From NCBI GenBank assembly GCA_900315745.1, contig ONAG01000006.1, positions 25,854 through 89,853 on the forward strand: a stretch of DNA of 64,000 bases, given 5' to 3'. The notes beneath the pieces were generated by a model. The model did no database searches. It saw only the letters and a program-made list of their open reading frames with translations, and was not told the origin of the DNA. Shown one piece after another: positions 1-9,161 of the stretch. The DNA comes from an uncultured Prevotellaceae bacterium (GTDB lineage: Bacteria; Bacteroidota; Bacteroidia; Bacteroidales; Bacteroidaceae). The translations under genes were made by a program, and so were the position numbers. Positions within the stretch are counted from its first letter, which is position 1. Every line of letters begins with the position of its first letter.

Positions 1-1257
1 AGTTATGATTGTGAGTGCTGCCAGGATTATCGTGGTGATCCAGAAGCGCACTGTGATTTTCGATTCGTGGAATTGTCGTTGGGGCCACCCCTTGAGGATG
101 AAACGGCTTGTGGGGTCAAGGTCTTTGTCAAGTTTGCGGAAATTGTCGTGGATGGGGGTGGCACGGAATATTCTTACGCGCTCCCCTTTTCGCAAACGAT
201 ATTTGAAATAGGCGGTTTGCAATATCACACTGAGGCTTTCCACAAAGAATATGCCACAAAGGATGGGCAACATCAGTTCCTTGTGCACAATGACGGCGCA
301 AACGCCTATCACCCCGCCTATCATTAATGAGCCGGTGTCGCCCATGAACACTTGGGCTGGGTATGCATTATACCATAGGAAACCAATCATCGCACCAATG
401 AACGCACACATGAACACCACCAACTCTTGTGAGCCTGGTATGTACATTATGTTGAGATAGGAGGCATATTCTATGTGGCTGCTCACATAGGCAAATATGC
501 CTAATGCTACTCCTATGATGGCGGAATTGCCGGCGCACATCCCATCCATGCCGTCATTAAGGTTGGCTCCGTTGCTCACTGCTGTCACCACAAGGATTGT
601 TATGATGACAAAAAGCACCCAACCGGCAGCATTCTTGTATTTGCCCATCCAGTTGAAAGCCATCGAATAGTCCAAATTATGGTTCTTTACAAATGGGATG
701 GTGGTCTTGAGGGATTTTTCCGACTCCGACTTGTGGGTGACTTTGACATTCCCTTCTACTTGTTCTGTTACTATGGTCTCGTTGATTGTGGCATCAGGAC
801 TTGCCCATAATGTCAAGCCTACTACGAGACCAAGGATGATTTGTCCAACCAACTTGAATTTTGGTTTCAGACCATCCTTGTTGTTCTTGAAAATCTTGAT
901 GTAGTCGTCGAGGAAACCAAGAAAGCCCAGCCATAATGTGGTGACTATCATCAGCAACAAGTATATGTTGCGCATCCTGCCGAAAAGAAGTGTGGGGATT
1001 AATATGGATACAAGAATGATTATGCCACCCATCGACGGCACATTCTTTTTCTTCTCGCCAAATGGGTCGATGGATGCATCACGTTGTTTCTCCGTTATGT
1101 GCTTCTTCTTCATATAGACAATGAATTTCTCGCCAAACCATGCGGATATTATTAGCGAGAGAATCAAGGCTGCAAGAGAGCGGAACGATATGTAGTGCCA
1201 CATGTGTGACCCTGGTATGTCGAATTGCTCGAAAAATCTGAAAATATAGTATAGCAT
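1..1257 (-). CDS. mraY: MraY, phospho-N-acetylmuramoyl-pentapeptide transferase (3' end cut by window edge)
   Basis: Integral inner-membrane enzyme that transfers phospho-MurNAc-pentapeptide from UDP to undecaprenyl phosphate, giving lipid I. The frame reads from ATG at 1257 (MLYYIFRFFEQF) to the left edge without a stop, so about 419 residues are visible; the family is about 420 residues in Bacteroidota, so only a few residues are missing. Visible family marks are the cytoplasmic FLDDYIK aspartate motif, the NLNDGMDGM loop, the MGDTGSL motif and many hydrophobic helices. A hydrophilic insert with a TINETIVTEQVEG stretch lies between early helices, as in other Bacteroidota MraY as I remember them. 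It follows murE on the same strand by 31 bases and is cotranscribed with the dcw cluster. Confidence 0.95.
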   Translation of the reverse strand, partial: MLYYIFRFFEQFDIPGSHMWHYISFRSLAALILSLIISAWFGEKFIVYMKKKHITEKQRDASIDPFGEKKKNVPSMGGIIILVSILIPTLLFGRMRNIYLLLMIVTTLWLGFLGFLDDYIKIFKNNKDGLKPKFKLVGQIILGLVVGLTLWASPDATINETIVTEQVEGNVKVTHKSESEKSLKTTIPFVKNHNLDYSMAFNWMGKYKNAAGWVLFVIITILVVTAVSNGANLNDGMDGMCAGNSAIIGVALGIFAYVSSHIEYASYLNIMYIPGSQELVVFMCAFIGAMIGFLWYNAYPAQVFMGDTGSLMIGGVIGVCAVIVHKELMLPILCGIFFVESLSVILQTAYFKYRLRKGERVRIFRATPIHDNFRKLDKDLDPTSRFILKGWPQRQFHESKITVRFWITTIILAALTIIT

Positions 1258-1288
1258 GTTCTTTGATTTTGTCTTGTTGTGTTTCGTG

Positions 1289-2749
1289 TCAGTTAGCTTG
1301 TGTTGCAAAGAGTTTCAGCAGTTCTTCGCGGTCGTCAAAGTGATGCTTCACACCGCAAATCTCTTGGTAGTCCTCATGGCCTTTACCTGCTACAAGTATC
1401 ACGTCGCCCTTGCTTGCCATGAGGCAAGCTGTACGTATGGCTTCACGGCGGTCCACCACTGATAACACTTTGCGCCGTTGCTGTGGAGTGAGGCCGGCGA
1501 GCATGTCGTCGATGATGGATTGTGGTTCTTCAAAACGAGGATTGTCGCTGGTGATGATCACGCGGTCGCTTTGGCGCACCGCCTCACGTGCCATCAGTGG
1601 ACGCTTGCCCTTGTCGCGATTGCCACCGGCGCCGCAAACGGTTATCACCTTGCCTTTGCCATCGAGCACCTCGTGGATGGCGTTGAGCACGTTCTCCAGG
1701 GCGTCGGGAGTATGTGCATAGTCAACGATGGCGGTATATCCCTCTGGAGATTTTACCGGTTGCAGCCTGCCGCTGACACTGTGGAGTGTGCTCATCACCA
1801 CCAGAACGTCATCGGCTTTTTTCCCAAGCATCAGCGCGGCGCCATAGACGGCAAGCAGATTGCTTACATTGAATTTGCCAATGAACTGAACTCCTACTTC
1901 CCTTCCGTCCACTTCCAAATACATTCCTTCGAAATGGCATTCCAAAATCCTTGCCCTATAGTCGGCCATGCTTCGTGTGGAGTATGTCTTCACTGTCGCC
2001 TTGGTGTTCTGCACCATCACCATGCCATTCTTGTCATCGGCATTGGTGATGGCAAAGGAGCCTTTGGGGAGCATGTCGAAAAATGCTTTCTTGGCATCAC
2101 GGTAGTTCTCGAAAGTGCCGTGATAGTCAAGGTGGTCGCGTGTCAGGTTGGTGAATATGCCTCCCGTGAAGTGCAAACCTCCGATACGGTGCTGGTGGAT
2201 GGCATGGCTGCTGCATTCCATGAATACGTATTCGCATCCTGCTTCTACCATTTTGGATAGAAGATGGTTGAGCTGTATCGGGTCTGGAGTGGTGTGCGTG
2301 GCTGGGACGGCTTCGCTATCGATGTAGTTGCATACAGTGGATAGCAGACCGCATTTGTGACCCATTGAGCGAAACATATTATATAATAAGGTGGCGATGG
2401 TGGTTTTCCCATTGGTGCCTGTCACGCCAACCAATTTCGTGTGCTCGGATGGATAACCATAGAAAGCGGTAGCTACCGGACCAACACATTGCTCTGTTGA
2501 TTCTACTACAACATAGGTCGTAGCAGGCGACTTGGTCTCGGGCAAATGTTCGCAAAGGATGGCTGAAGCTCCTTGGGCAGAAGCCTTGTCCATGAACTGA
2601 TGACCATCTACCTGTGTGCCTTTCAGGGCAATGAAAAGGTGACCTGGCGCTACTTTGCGCGAATCAATGTTCACATTGGATATTTCCACATCCATGCTGC
2701 CGGACACAGTCACTGTCTTGATGTCCTTTAGTAGTGTTCTTAATATCAT
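1289..2749 (-). CDS. murE: MurE, UDP-MurNAc-tripeptide synthetase (diaminopimelate-adding)
   Basis: Cytoplasmic Mur ligase that adds the third stem-peptide residue to UDP-MurNAc-L-Ala-D-Glu using ATP. It has 486 residues, the usual length. The P-loop GTNGKTT is at residues 111-117, the central Mur ligase domain follows, and the C-terminal domain carries DNPR at 402-405, the motif that selects meso-diaminopimelate rather than lysine. It lies 21 bases after ftsI and 31 before mraY, in dcw order. The specificity assignment is family knowledge applied to the visible motif. Confidence 0.95.
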   Translation of the reverse strand: MILRTLLKDIKTVTVSGSMDVEISNVNIDSRKVAPGHLFIALKGTQVDGHQFMDKASAQGASAILCEHLPETKSPATTYVVVESTEQCVGPVATAFYGYPSEHTKLVGVTGTNGKTTIATLLYNMFRSMGHKCGLLSTVCNYIDSEAVPATHTTPDPIQLNHLLSKMVEAGCEYVFMECSSHAIHQHRIGGLHFTGGIFTNLTRDHLDYHGTFENYRDAKKAFFDMLPKGSFAITNADDKNGMVMVQNTKATVKTYSTRSMADYRARILECHFEGMYLEVDGREVGVQFIGKFNVSNLLAVYGAALMLGKKADDVLVVMSTLHSVSGRLQPVKSPEGYTAIVDYAHTPDALENVLNAIHEVLDGKGKVITVCGAGGNRDKGKRPLMAREAVRQSDRVIITSDNPRFEEPQSIIDDMLAGLTPQQRRKVLSVVDRREAIRTACLMASKGDVILVAGKGHEDYQEICGVKHHFDDREELLKLFATQAN

Positions 2750-2770
2750 ATCTTTGTCTTTTTCAAATTG

Positions 2771-4924
2771 TCATTGATATTGCATCTTCAACACGCATGT
2801 GCTTCCTTTTACGATTTTCTTGCCTGCCGCGATGCTTTGGGACACCACTTTGCCGCGTCCCTGGACGCGAGTGTGAAGGCCTCGTCGTTCCATTTCGTAA
2901 ACTGCATCCCGAGCACCCATGCCCACCACGTCGGGCACCATGTCCATCTCTTCTGGCTCGGACTGTGTCAGTATGTATTGGTTGGCGTCCATTCCCACTG
3001 TGCCCCAAAATGGCATGTTGCCGTTGTTGGTGGCCCATCGGTTGATGGTGCGGAATCCCAAATAGTTTAGCACTGTGCTTGCTGATTCAAGATTGCCTTT
3101 CATGCTCATTGGCCGATGCTCTTGCTGTTCGTCGCGTGCACTGGTGATGTCCATGTTCAGGTTGTGTGCCATGATGCCTTCGGCAATATTGTGGAATACC
3201 CAACCGCTCATCGTTCCTCCGGAAGCGGGCAAGCCTGCTTTCTGGATGCATACTATGCAGCTGTAGCGTGGGGCGTCTGCTGGGAAATAGCCCACAAAGC
3301 TTACCAGATAATGTGTCACACCACTTTTGTAGCCAATGTTGCCTTTGGAAATCTGGGCTGTTCCTGTCTTTCCTGCAATGGCAAATGATTCTGATCTCAC
3401 TTTCTTTCCTGTCCCGTTGTTCACAACACGGAGCAGCATGTCTTTTATCTTTGCCAAGGTGGAAGGACGACAAATATGCTCCTTGATCACTTCTGTGGGG
3501 TATTCTGCCGTCACTTCGCCATCTTTCAACTTCATTTTCACAAAGCGTGGCTTCATCATTCTGCCGTTGTTGGCTATGGCATTGTAGAATGCCAGTGTGG
3601 AGATGGGGGGCACTTGCGACTCGTAGCCGATGCTCATCCATGGCAGGGTGGTGCGGCTCCAGTTGGTATATTGTCCTCTGGAATTCTTGTGGGGCATGCG
3701 GATGCGTGGGGGGGCTGAGCCTTTGATGGGCACGTTGAGGTCTTCGGCTATTCCCACACGGTGTAGTCCTTCCACAAACTTTTCTGGCGTATCCTTGTAG
3801 TATTTGTCTATTACGCGGCTGATGCCTATGTTTGAACTAACTTGCAGGGCACGGCTTAGCGATATGGTACCGCTACCGCCAGAAGCGCGGTTGTGGTCGT
3901 TCATCTGTGCTCCATGCATCATGTATTGGCCGTTGCCAGTCTCCACCATGTATGATGTGTCCACTTTTTGGTCATCGAGAGCCACCATCAATGATGCTGT
4001 CTTGAATACAGAACCAGGTTCGAGCAAGTCGGCTACTGCATGGTTGCGACGCTCACGGTAGAGACCATCGCCACACTTCTCAAGGTTGACAATGGCTTTC
4101 ACGTCGCCTGTGTTCACTTCCATCACAATGGCTACTCCTACGTCTGCGTTGATTTCCTTCAACTCTTCATGGAGTGCTTTTTCTGCTATGTCCTGCATTT
4201 GCACGTTGATGGTGGTCACAATGTCTTCTCCATCTACAGGTGCCTGATCCACGATGTTCAGAAACTTGTTCATCACCTTGTGCATGTGTGAGCTGCCTTC
4301 TTTTCCGCGTAAAACGCTGTCGAATGACTGCTCAAGTCCAAAACGTGCACTGTCTTTCTCGCCATACATGTCGCCTATGGTGCGTAGGGCAAGTGTCCCA
4401 AATGGGCGCCTGCGTGCATTGTTGTCTGTATAGTGGAATCCACCAACGTATTTGTGCAACTTGAAAATGGGTAATTTTTTTACACGTTGTAAGGTGTTGT
4501 AGTCCACGCGTCGTGGCCATATTGCAAAATTCTGGTTGGTGTCATTATACCCTGTCATTAGGTGGCTCCTGAATTCCAGGGCGCTCTTGTCAGGGAAAAT
4601 TTCGCTTAGGCCATTGCATATGCTGTCCAACTTGTCGTGCCATAGGGAATCGCTTTGTTCTCTGCACACTTTGAAATCCATGAACAGCTTGTATTCGGGC
4701 AGCGAGCTGGCCATGAGTTCTCCATGGTCGCTCAGTATGTTGCCACGATTGGCTTTCTCGATTCTGCCGGCAGGCTTCTTTTGGTTGGCAACTTCCATCC
4801 AATAATCATGCTTGGCTGTCATGATGTAGATGGTCTTTGCTATCACTACCACCCCAAGAATGGTCATCAGGCATGCCAGGTATGAATAGCGTGAAGTGGC
4901 GTTTCTGTTTCCTTGTTTGTTCAT
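2771..4924 (-). CDS. ftsI: FtsI/PBP3-type division transpeptidase with one PASTA domain
   Basis: Class B penicillin-binding protein that cross-links septal peptidoglycan. It has 717 residues. A single N-terminal membrane anchor lies at about 13-35, followed by the dimerisation domain and the transpeptidase domain. Catalytic motifs are SVFK (305-308), SSN (363-365) and KTG (519-521). A C-terminal PASTA domain occupies about 661-717, beginning MVPDVVGM. A PASTA-bearing FtsI resembles SpoVD/PBP2x more than the E. coli enzyme and is usual for Bacteroidota. Its ATG overlaps the stop codon of the upstream FtsL-like gene (ATGA at 4921-4924), which suggests translational coupling. Confidence 0.95.
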   Translation of the reverse strand: MNKQGNRNATSRYSYLACLMTILGVVVIAKTIYIMTAKHDYWMEVANQKKPAGRIEKANRGNILSDHGELMASSLPEYKLFMDFKVCREQSDSLWHDKLDSICNGLSEIFPDKSALEFRSHLMTGYNDTNQNFAIWPRRVDYNTLQRVKKLPIFKLHKYVGGFHYTDNNARRRPFGTLALRTIGDMYGEKDSARFGLEQSFDSVLRGKEGSSHMHKVMNKFLNIVDQAPVDGEDIVTTINVQMQDIAEKALHEELKEINADVGVAIVMEVNTGDVKAIVNLEKCGDGLYRERRNHAVADLLEPGSVFKTASLMVALDDQKVDTSYMVETGNGQYMMHGAQMNDHNRASGGSGTISLSRALQVSSNIGISRVIDKYYKDTPEKFVEGLHRVGIAEDLNVPIKGSAPPRIRMPHKNSRGQYTNWSRTTLPWMSIGYESQVPPISTLAFYNAIANNGRMMKPRFVKMKLKDGEVTAEYPTEVIKEHICRPSTLAKIKDMLLRVVNNGTGKKVRSESFAIAGKTGTAQISKGNIGYKSGVTHYLVSFVGYFPADAPRYSCIVCIQKAGLPASGGTMSGWVFHNIAEGIMAHNLNMDITSARDEQQEHRPMSMKGNLESASTVLNYLGFRTINRWATNNGNMPFWGTVGMDANQYILTQSEPEEMDMVPDVVGMGARDAVYEMERRGLHTRVQGRGKVVSQSIAAGKKIVKGSTCVLKMQYQ

Positions 4925-5487
4925 TTCACTGGGCTTTGGGGTACGACAACAATATATGGGGGCTGGTCTGCAGCGTGGATGGTACTGTCGCTGTTTGCCT
5001 TGAGCAACTCTTCCACGTGGCTCTCGCGACTACGTTCGGTAAGCACACTCGACAATGACAATGTCTTGTATTTCGATTTCTTCAACTCATCGTTGAGATT
5101 GTCGATTCTTATTTGCTGCTTCTGGCAACTATATCTGTTTGAAACATATAGTATGGAGAAAAACGTAATAAGTAGTATCAGCCATACTTGACGGCGTATG
5201 GCTTGGGTGTTGAGAATGTCGCCACCAAGAATGGTGCGCAGCGTGAGGGAAGAAGAAAATGGCTTCTCATCCTCACGTGCATTCTCTTCTATTACTTCCT
5301 TCAGCGAGGGGCGTGTGTGCTCGGCAACCTCTTCATCACGAGTGTAATTATCATACATGGCTTCATCGTCGGATGCCGTGTCTGACGTTGATTGATGAAG
5401 GATTTCCTCGTTTGAAATGGCCGCTGCCAAATTGTCTTTCTCTTCTATTTCCAATCTTTCGCTTTCGATGTCTTCTTTCTTGTTCAT
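4921..5487 (-). CDS. FtsL-like divisome protein, Bacteroidota type
   Basis: A 188-residue bitopic protein in the position that ftsL holds between rsmH and ftsI. The first 100 residues are acidic and low in complexity (ESERLEIEEKDN and similar). One transmembrane helix follows at about 104-125 (VWLILLITFFSILYV), then a short periplasmic coiled coil and a tail. Sequence identity to E. coli FtsL is not detectable by eye. The call rests on gene order, topology and the known DUF-type FtsL family of this phylum. FtsL normally binds FtsB/FtsQ and activates FtsWI. It shares 4 bases with ftsI and starts 55 bases after rsmH ends. Confidence 0.85.
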   Translation of the reverse strand: MNKKEDIESERLEIEEKDNLAAAISNEEILHQSTSDTASDDEAMYDNYTRDEEVAEHTRPSLKEVIEENAREDEKPFSSSLTLRTILGGDILNTQAIRRQVWLILLITFFSILYVSNRYSCQKQQIRIDNLNDELKKSKYKTLSLSSVLTERSRESHVEELLKANSDSTIHAADQPPYIVVVPQSPVK

Positions 5488-5542
5488 TTTCTTTTCTTTT
5501 CTTCGGTTCTTTTAGCGTCGTCTTGCAGGTTTTCACTTTTTA

Positions 5543-6466
5543 TCATATCTTCTCGGCAACTCGTAGCTTGGCACTCCTGCTGCGAGGATTGGCTTCTTGT
5601 TCCTCCGCACTGGGCTGAGTGACTTTGTTGCTCAGTGGCTTTAGAGGTGAGGAAACACGGCCGAAGAAGTCTTCGTCTGCCAGGCCGTTTACATGCCCGG
5701 TTTTCATCACATTCTTCACAATACGGTCTTCCAGACTATGGTAGGTGATGACAGACAGCCTGCCTCCTGTGGCAAGCAGGGCTGTGGCGCTTTCAAGCAT
5801 TTCCTGAAGGGCGGCCATCTCGTGGTTCACCTCTATGCGTAGGGCTTGAAACACTTTTGTCATCTCCTTTTTTTCCCGTTCGCGTGGCATCAGCCTCGAC
5901 ACCGTGTCCCACAATTGTGTGGTGGTGGTGATGGGGCGCTGTTGGCGTGATTTCACTATCGCGGCTGCCAATTTGCGGGATTGCCTCAGCTCTCCATAAA
6001 GGTAGAGTATGTCGGCCAATTGACCTTCTGAATATCCGTTGACAATGTCTGCTGCCGTGAGGCGGGCATCTTGGTTCATCCGCATGTCGAGAGGAGCCTC
6101 AAAACGGAAAGAGAATCCTCGTGTGCTGTCGTCGAAATGATGGCTCGATACGCCCAGGTCGGCAAGCAACCCGTCAATGTGGTCTATGCCATAGTAGTGC
6201 ATCCAGTTTCGCAGATACCTGAAATTGCTTCTTACAAAGACGAAACGCTTGTCATCATTGGGTATGTTGCTCATGCTGTCTGCGTCCTGGTCGAAACCAA
6301 AAAGCCTGCCGCTTGCACCTAACCTCGATAGTATTTCACGACTATGGCCGCCACCACCAAAGGTCACATCCACATATGTACCGTCTGGACGAATGCACAA
6401 CCCATCTACGCTCTCCTTCAACAAGACGGGGACGTGGTATGCGGGGAGGGGGGAGCTTATTTGCAT
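5543..6466 (-). CDS. rsmH: RsmH, 16S rRNA (cytosine-1402-N4)-methyltransferase
   Basis: S-adenosylmethionine-dependent methyltransferase (formerly MraW) that modifies C1402 of 16S rRNA. It has 307 residues, the usual length. The SAM-binding loop VTFGGGGHS is near residue 34, LLADLGVSSHHFDD follows, and the C-terminal region has ITYHSLEDRIVK and the basic SRSAKLRVAEKI end. Its start overlaps the end of mraZ by 10 bases, so the two are probably coupled. Confidence 0.96.
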   Translation of the reverse strand: MQISSPLPAYHVPVLLKESVDGLCIRPDGTYVDVTFGGGGHSREILSRLGASGRLFGFDQDADSMSNIPNDDKRFVFVRSNFRYLRNWMHYYGIDHIDGLLADLGVSSHHFDDSTRGFSFRFEAPLDMRMNQDARLTAADIVNGYSEGQLADILYLYGELRQSRKLAAAIVKSRQQRPITTTTQLWDTVSRLMPREREKKEMTKVFQALRIEVNHEMAALQEMLESATALLATGGRLSVITYHSLEDRIVKNVMKTGHVNGLADEDFFGRVSSPLKPLSNKVTQPSAEEQEANPRSRSAKLRVAEKI

Positions 6467-6933
6467 GGCTGTCCTCCTGATGTGGGTGCTTGGTCGCTCA
6501 AGAGGTGCTCCAATGCATCTGTGAATTCCTCATGGCTCACAAATGGCTTGACTGTGTTTTCGCTGCTCCATATTTCAATGTAGTCACCCATGCCTATAAA
6601 ACGTATGCCTTGGCGTATTTCCGCTGATTCCAACAAACGCTTGGGGATGAGTATGCGTCCACTGCTGTCAGGAGTGACTAATTCCACAGCCGAGAGAAAC
6701 TGACGGTAAATCTGCTGATGGGCGGGATTCCAGCGGTTTATCTTGCTGCATAGGAAATCCATTTGCTTGCTCCATGCTGATTCAGGATAGAGAGTGAGGC
6801 AGGGCTGGTAAACGTCCTTGCGAAGCACAAGCGTGTCGCTGCTCTCTCCTTGCAGCACTTTGCGAAATGCGGCTGGAAGAAATACACGTCCTTTGGAGTC
6901 GGTCTTGGCTTCTATGTTGCCTAATAATCTCAT
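6457..6933 (-). CDS. mraZ: MraZ, dcw-cluster transcriptional regulator
   Basis: A 158-residue DNA-binding protein of the AbrB-like SpoVT/MraZ fold. It has the two tandem family motifs DSKGRVFLPAAFR and DSSGRILIPKRLL. The open frame extends upstream to 7023, but those extra residues are translated operator repeats and poly-A. The family N-terminus MRLLGNIEAK fixes the start at 6933. MraZ is a ring-forming regulator of its own operon, and suitable operator repeats lie 38-70 bases upstream of this start. It is the first gene of the cluster. Confidence 0.95.
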   Translation of the reverse strand: MRLLGNIEAKTDSKGRVFLPAAFRKVLQGESSDTLVLRKDVYQPCLTLYPESAWSKQMDFLCSKINRWNPAHQQIYRQFLSAVELVTPDSSGRILIPKRLLESAEIRQGIRFIGMGDYIEIWSSENTVKPFVSHEEFTDALEHLLSDQAPTSGGQPCK

Positions 6934-6970
6934 TTTTGTCAGTCCTCTTGAAATCGGCTTCAAAATTACA

Positions 6971-7006
6971 CATTTTCCTCCACTTTCCCCCATTTTCCTC
7001 CACTTT
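6971..7006 (-). promoter_or_regulatory. MraZ operator: direct repeats of exact 10-base period
   Basis: On the minus strand the sequence reads TGGAGGAAAA, TGGGGGAAAG, TGGAGGAAAA in strict 10-base steps, with a partial fourth unit. Known MraZ boxes are TGGGN direct repeats at 10-base spacing, so the period and the TGG core fit. They lie between the candidate -7 box (7059-7066) and the mraZ start. Binding itself is inferred. Confidence 0.8.
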
Positions 7007-7058
7007 TTTTTAAAAAAAATCAAGTGCCTGCAATATGGGTTGAAAAGCTCTTTTTCTA

Positions 7059-7066
7059 CAAAAATA
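7059..7066 (-). promoter_or_regulatory. Candidate -7 box for the dcw cluster
   Basis: The minus strand reads TATTTTTG, a match to the Bacteroidota sigma-ABfr -7 consensus TAnnTTTG. I see no clear TTTG about 20 bases upstream. Transcription would begin near 7054 and run through the MraZ repeats. Confidence 0.5.
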
Positions 7067-7177
7067 AAATATATCGAAATCCTTGTTGAAATCTATCTTT
7101 GTGTATTGCTTTTTTAACAAAAAACATGATTTTTGAACTTTTTTCGCCCAAGATGCTAAAAAATTGAAAAAGATGAT

Positions 7178-7185
7178 TATTTTTG
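7178..7185 (+). promoter_or_regulatory. Promoter -7 box for glsA-glsB
   Basis: TATTTTTG matches TAnnTTTG and ends 27 bases before the ATG at 7213. It overlaps the alternative TTG start at 7183, which argues against that start. The -33 element is not obvious. It diverges from the dcw promoter about 110 bases away. Confidence 0.6.
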
Positions 7186-7212
7186 CATCTTATTAGAGAA
7201 AGTACTCGTATC

Positions 7213-8040
7213 ATGACCGAGATATCAGAAAAAACCATTGATATTAATAAAATTCTTAATGACAAGATGGGTGCTCGGGCAAAGATGGTGCCTTCTGTGG
7301 CAACCAACTGGCTCAAAAGCATCATTCATCAAGACGAGGTGAACAGATTCTTGTGGGAGTCGCGCGACAAGGTGGGAGTGGACTGGCTTGAGGAATGTGT
7401 GAGGTATTTGGACATGACCTTGAAATTGGAAGGTGAAGAAAACCTGCCTGCAAAGGATGATGGAAAACTCTACACTTTCGTGAGCAACCATCCTCTTGGA
7501 GGCCAGGATGGTGTCGCCTTGGGTGCCATCATTGGCAGACACTATGATGGCAATTTCAAATATTTGGTAAATGACCTGCTTATGAACTTGCCCGGACTGG
7601 CGCCATTGTGCATACCTATCAACAAAACAGGAAACCAAAGCAGAAGTTTCCCTGCCATGGTAAATGCAGGATTCAATAGCGACAGCCACATGCTGATGTT
7701 CCCTGCTGGCTTGTGTTCCAGAAAAACCAATGGAGAAATAAGGGACTTGCCATGGAAAAAGACTTTCATATCGAAAAGTGTGGCTACTCATAGAGATGTT
7801 GTCCCAATTCATTTCAGTGGCAGAAATTCAAACCGTTTCTATCGTATAGCAAATATTTGCAAAACCTTGGGAATAAAGGTGAATATAGCAATGTTATTCC
7901 TTGTGGACGAAATGTATAAAAACGTACACAAAACATTTAGAGTGGCAATAGGAAAACCTATACCGTGGCAAACTTTCGACAAATCGAAGACACCTGCCCA
8001 ATGGGCACAATTTGTACAAGACACGGTGTACAAACTCTAA
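7213..8040 (+). CDS. glsA: GlsA-like O-acyltransferase (glycine lipid synthesis)
   Basis: A 275-residue membrane-associated PlsC/LPLAT-type acyltransferase. The acceptor motif SNHPLGGQDG (His plus Asp) lies near residue 92, and FPAGLCSRK-type and PIHFSGRNSN blocks follow. The start is ATG 7213 (MTEISEKTI), because the upstream TTG sits inside the promoter. Paired with the N-acyltransferase downstream, it matches the glsB/glsA genes of Bacteroides that make glycine lipids: GlsB forms N-acyl glycine (commendamide) and GlsA adds the second, ester-linked acyl chain. Here the O-acyltransferase gene comes first, 76 bases before glsB. The substrate is inferred from the pairing. Confidence 0.85.
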   Translation: MTEISEKTIDINKILNDKMGARAKMVPSVATNWLKSIIHQDEVNRFLWESRDKVGVDWLEECVRYLDMTLKLEGEENLPAKDDGKLYTFVSNHPLGGQDGVALGAIIGRHYDGNFKYLVNDLLMNLPGLAPLCIPINKTGNQSRSFPAMVNAGFNSDSHMLMFPAGLCSRKTNGEIRDLPWKKTFISKSVATHRDVVPIHFSGRNSNRFYRIANICKTLGIKVNIAMLFLVDEMYKNVHKTFRVAIGKPIPWQTFDKSKTPAQWAQFVQDTVYKL

Positions 8041-8116
8041 TCTACACATAATGAATCCTTAATGATTTATAAAACTAAAGCAATCTCCCAAAAACCTAAC
8101 ACTATCCCTATAACCC

Positions 8117-9124
8117 ATGGAACAAATCATACCACCTGTTGACAAAGAATTGCTGATAAGTGAGCTTACACCTGACAAACGCTTGCGAATGACCAACAAA
8201 AGCCACAATCATATATATGTTGTGGATATCCACGACTCGCCAAATGTTGTCAGGGAAATAGGACGTCAAAGGGAAGAGGTGTTCCGAGCTGCAGGAGGTG
8301 GCACTGGAAAAGCACTCGACCTTGATGAGTTCGACTTGATGGACAATTGCTATAAGCAACTGTTGGTGTGGAATCCTGAAGAGAATGAGATAATAGGTGG
8401 ATACCGATACAAACTGGGCAACGAGGTGGATTTCGATGAGAAGGGACAGCCTGTTCTCGCTACAAGCCACATGTTTCATTTCTCTGATAAGTTTATCAAG
8501 GATTATTTGCCACGAACCGTCGAACTGGCTCGCTCTTATGTCACATTGCCATATCAAAGCAGCAAACGGGGGGCAAAGAGTATTTTCGCACTCGACAACT
8601 TATGGGATGGTTTGGGGGCTTTGACTGTCATCATGCCCAATGTGAAGTATTTTTTTGGGAAAATGACAATGTATCCTTCATACGTCAGAAAAGGACGAGA
8701 CATGATTCTCTTTTTCCTAAACAAACACTTCGGAGACAAGGATGATTTGATTTTGCCTGTCAAGCCTCTGAAACTTGACACTGATCCCAAGGAACTTGAA
8801 CGTATATTGTGCAAGGATGACTTAAGGGAAGATTACAGAATACTGAATGGGGAAATCAGAAAACTTGGCATCAATATACCACCATTGGTGAATGCTTACA
8901 TGGGCCTTAGCCCAACAATGAAGATGTTCGGCACTGCCATAAACGACGGATTTGGGGATGTGGAGGAAACTGGTATCCTTATTGCTGTGGATGAGATTCT
9001 TGAGGAAAAGCGAATAAGACACATTGACTCTTTCATCAAGGAGCATCCGGAGGTGTTGCATTTCTCATCTGGTGGCGACGTGGGTAAGATTCTGTCACAC
9101 AGATTTGACAAGGGCAATGGCTGA
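8117..9124 (+). CDS. glsB: GlsB-like N-acyltransferase (glycine lipid synthesis)
   Basis: A 335-residue GNAT-fold acyltransferase of the OlsB/hemolysin group. The central block GGYRYKLG, the ELARSYV segment preceded by YLPRTVELARS, and FGKMTMYPSY are typical of N-acyltransferases that use 3-hydroxyacyl carriers on an amino acid. In Bacteroides the homologue acylates glycine, giving commendamide, the precursor of glycine and serine-glycine dipeptide lipids. It probably shares the glsA promoter. An ornithine lipid role (OlsB) is the main alternative; the phylum favours glycine. Confidence 0.85.
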   Translation: MEQIIPPVDKELLISELTPDKRLRMTNKSHNHIYVVDIHDSPNVVREIGRQREEVFRAAGGGTGKALDLDEFDLMDNCYKQLLVWNPEENEIIGGYRYKLGNEVDFDEKGQPVLATSHMFHFSDKFIKDYLPRTVELARSYVTLPYQSSKRGAKSIFALDNLWDGLGALTVIMPNVKYFFGKMTMYPSYVRKGRDMILFFLNKHFGDKDDLILPVKPLKLDTDPKELERILCKDDLREDYRILNGEIRKLGINIPPLVNAYMGLSPTMKMFGTAINDGFGDVEETGILIAVDEILEEKRIRHIDSFIKEHPEVLHFSSGGDVGKILSHRFDKGNG

Positions 9125-9161
9125 CAAGGTGATTGCATAATTTTTTTCCAAGAAAACGCCT

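Noticed and set aside
1478-2260. 260-residue plus-strand open frame
   Set aside because: Antisense to murE, which is complete with all Mur ligase motifs.
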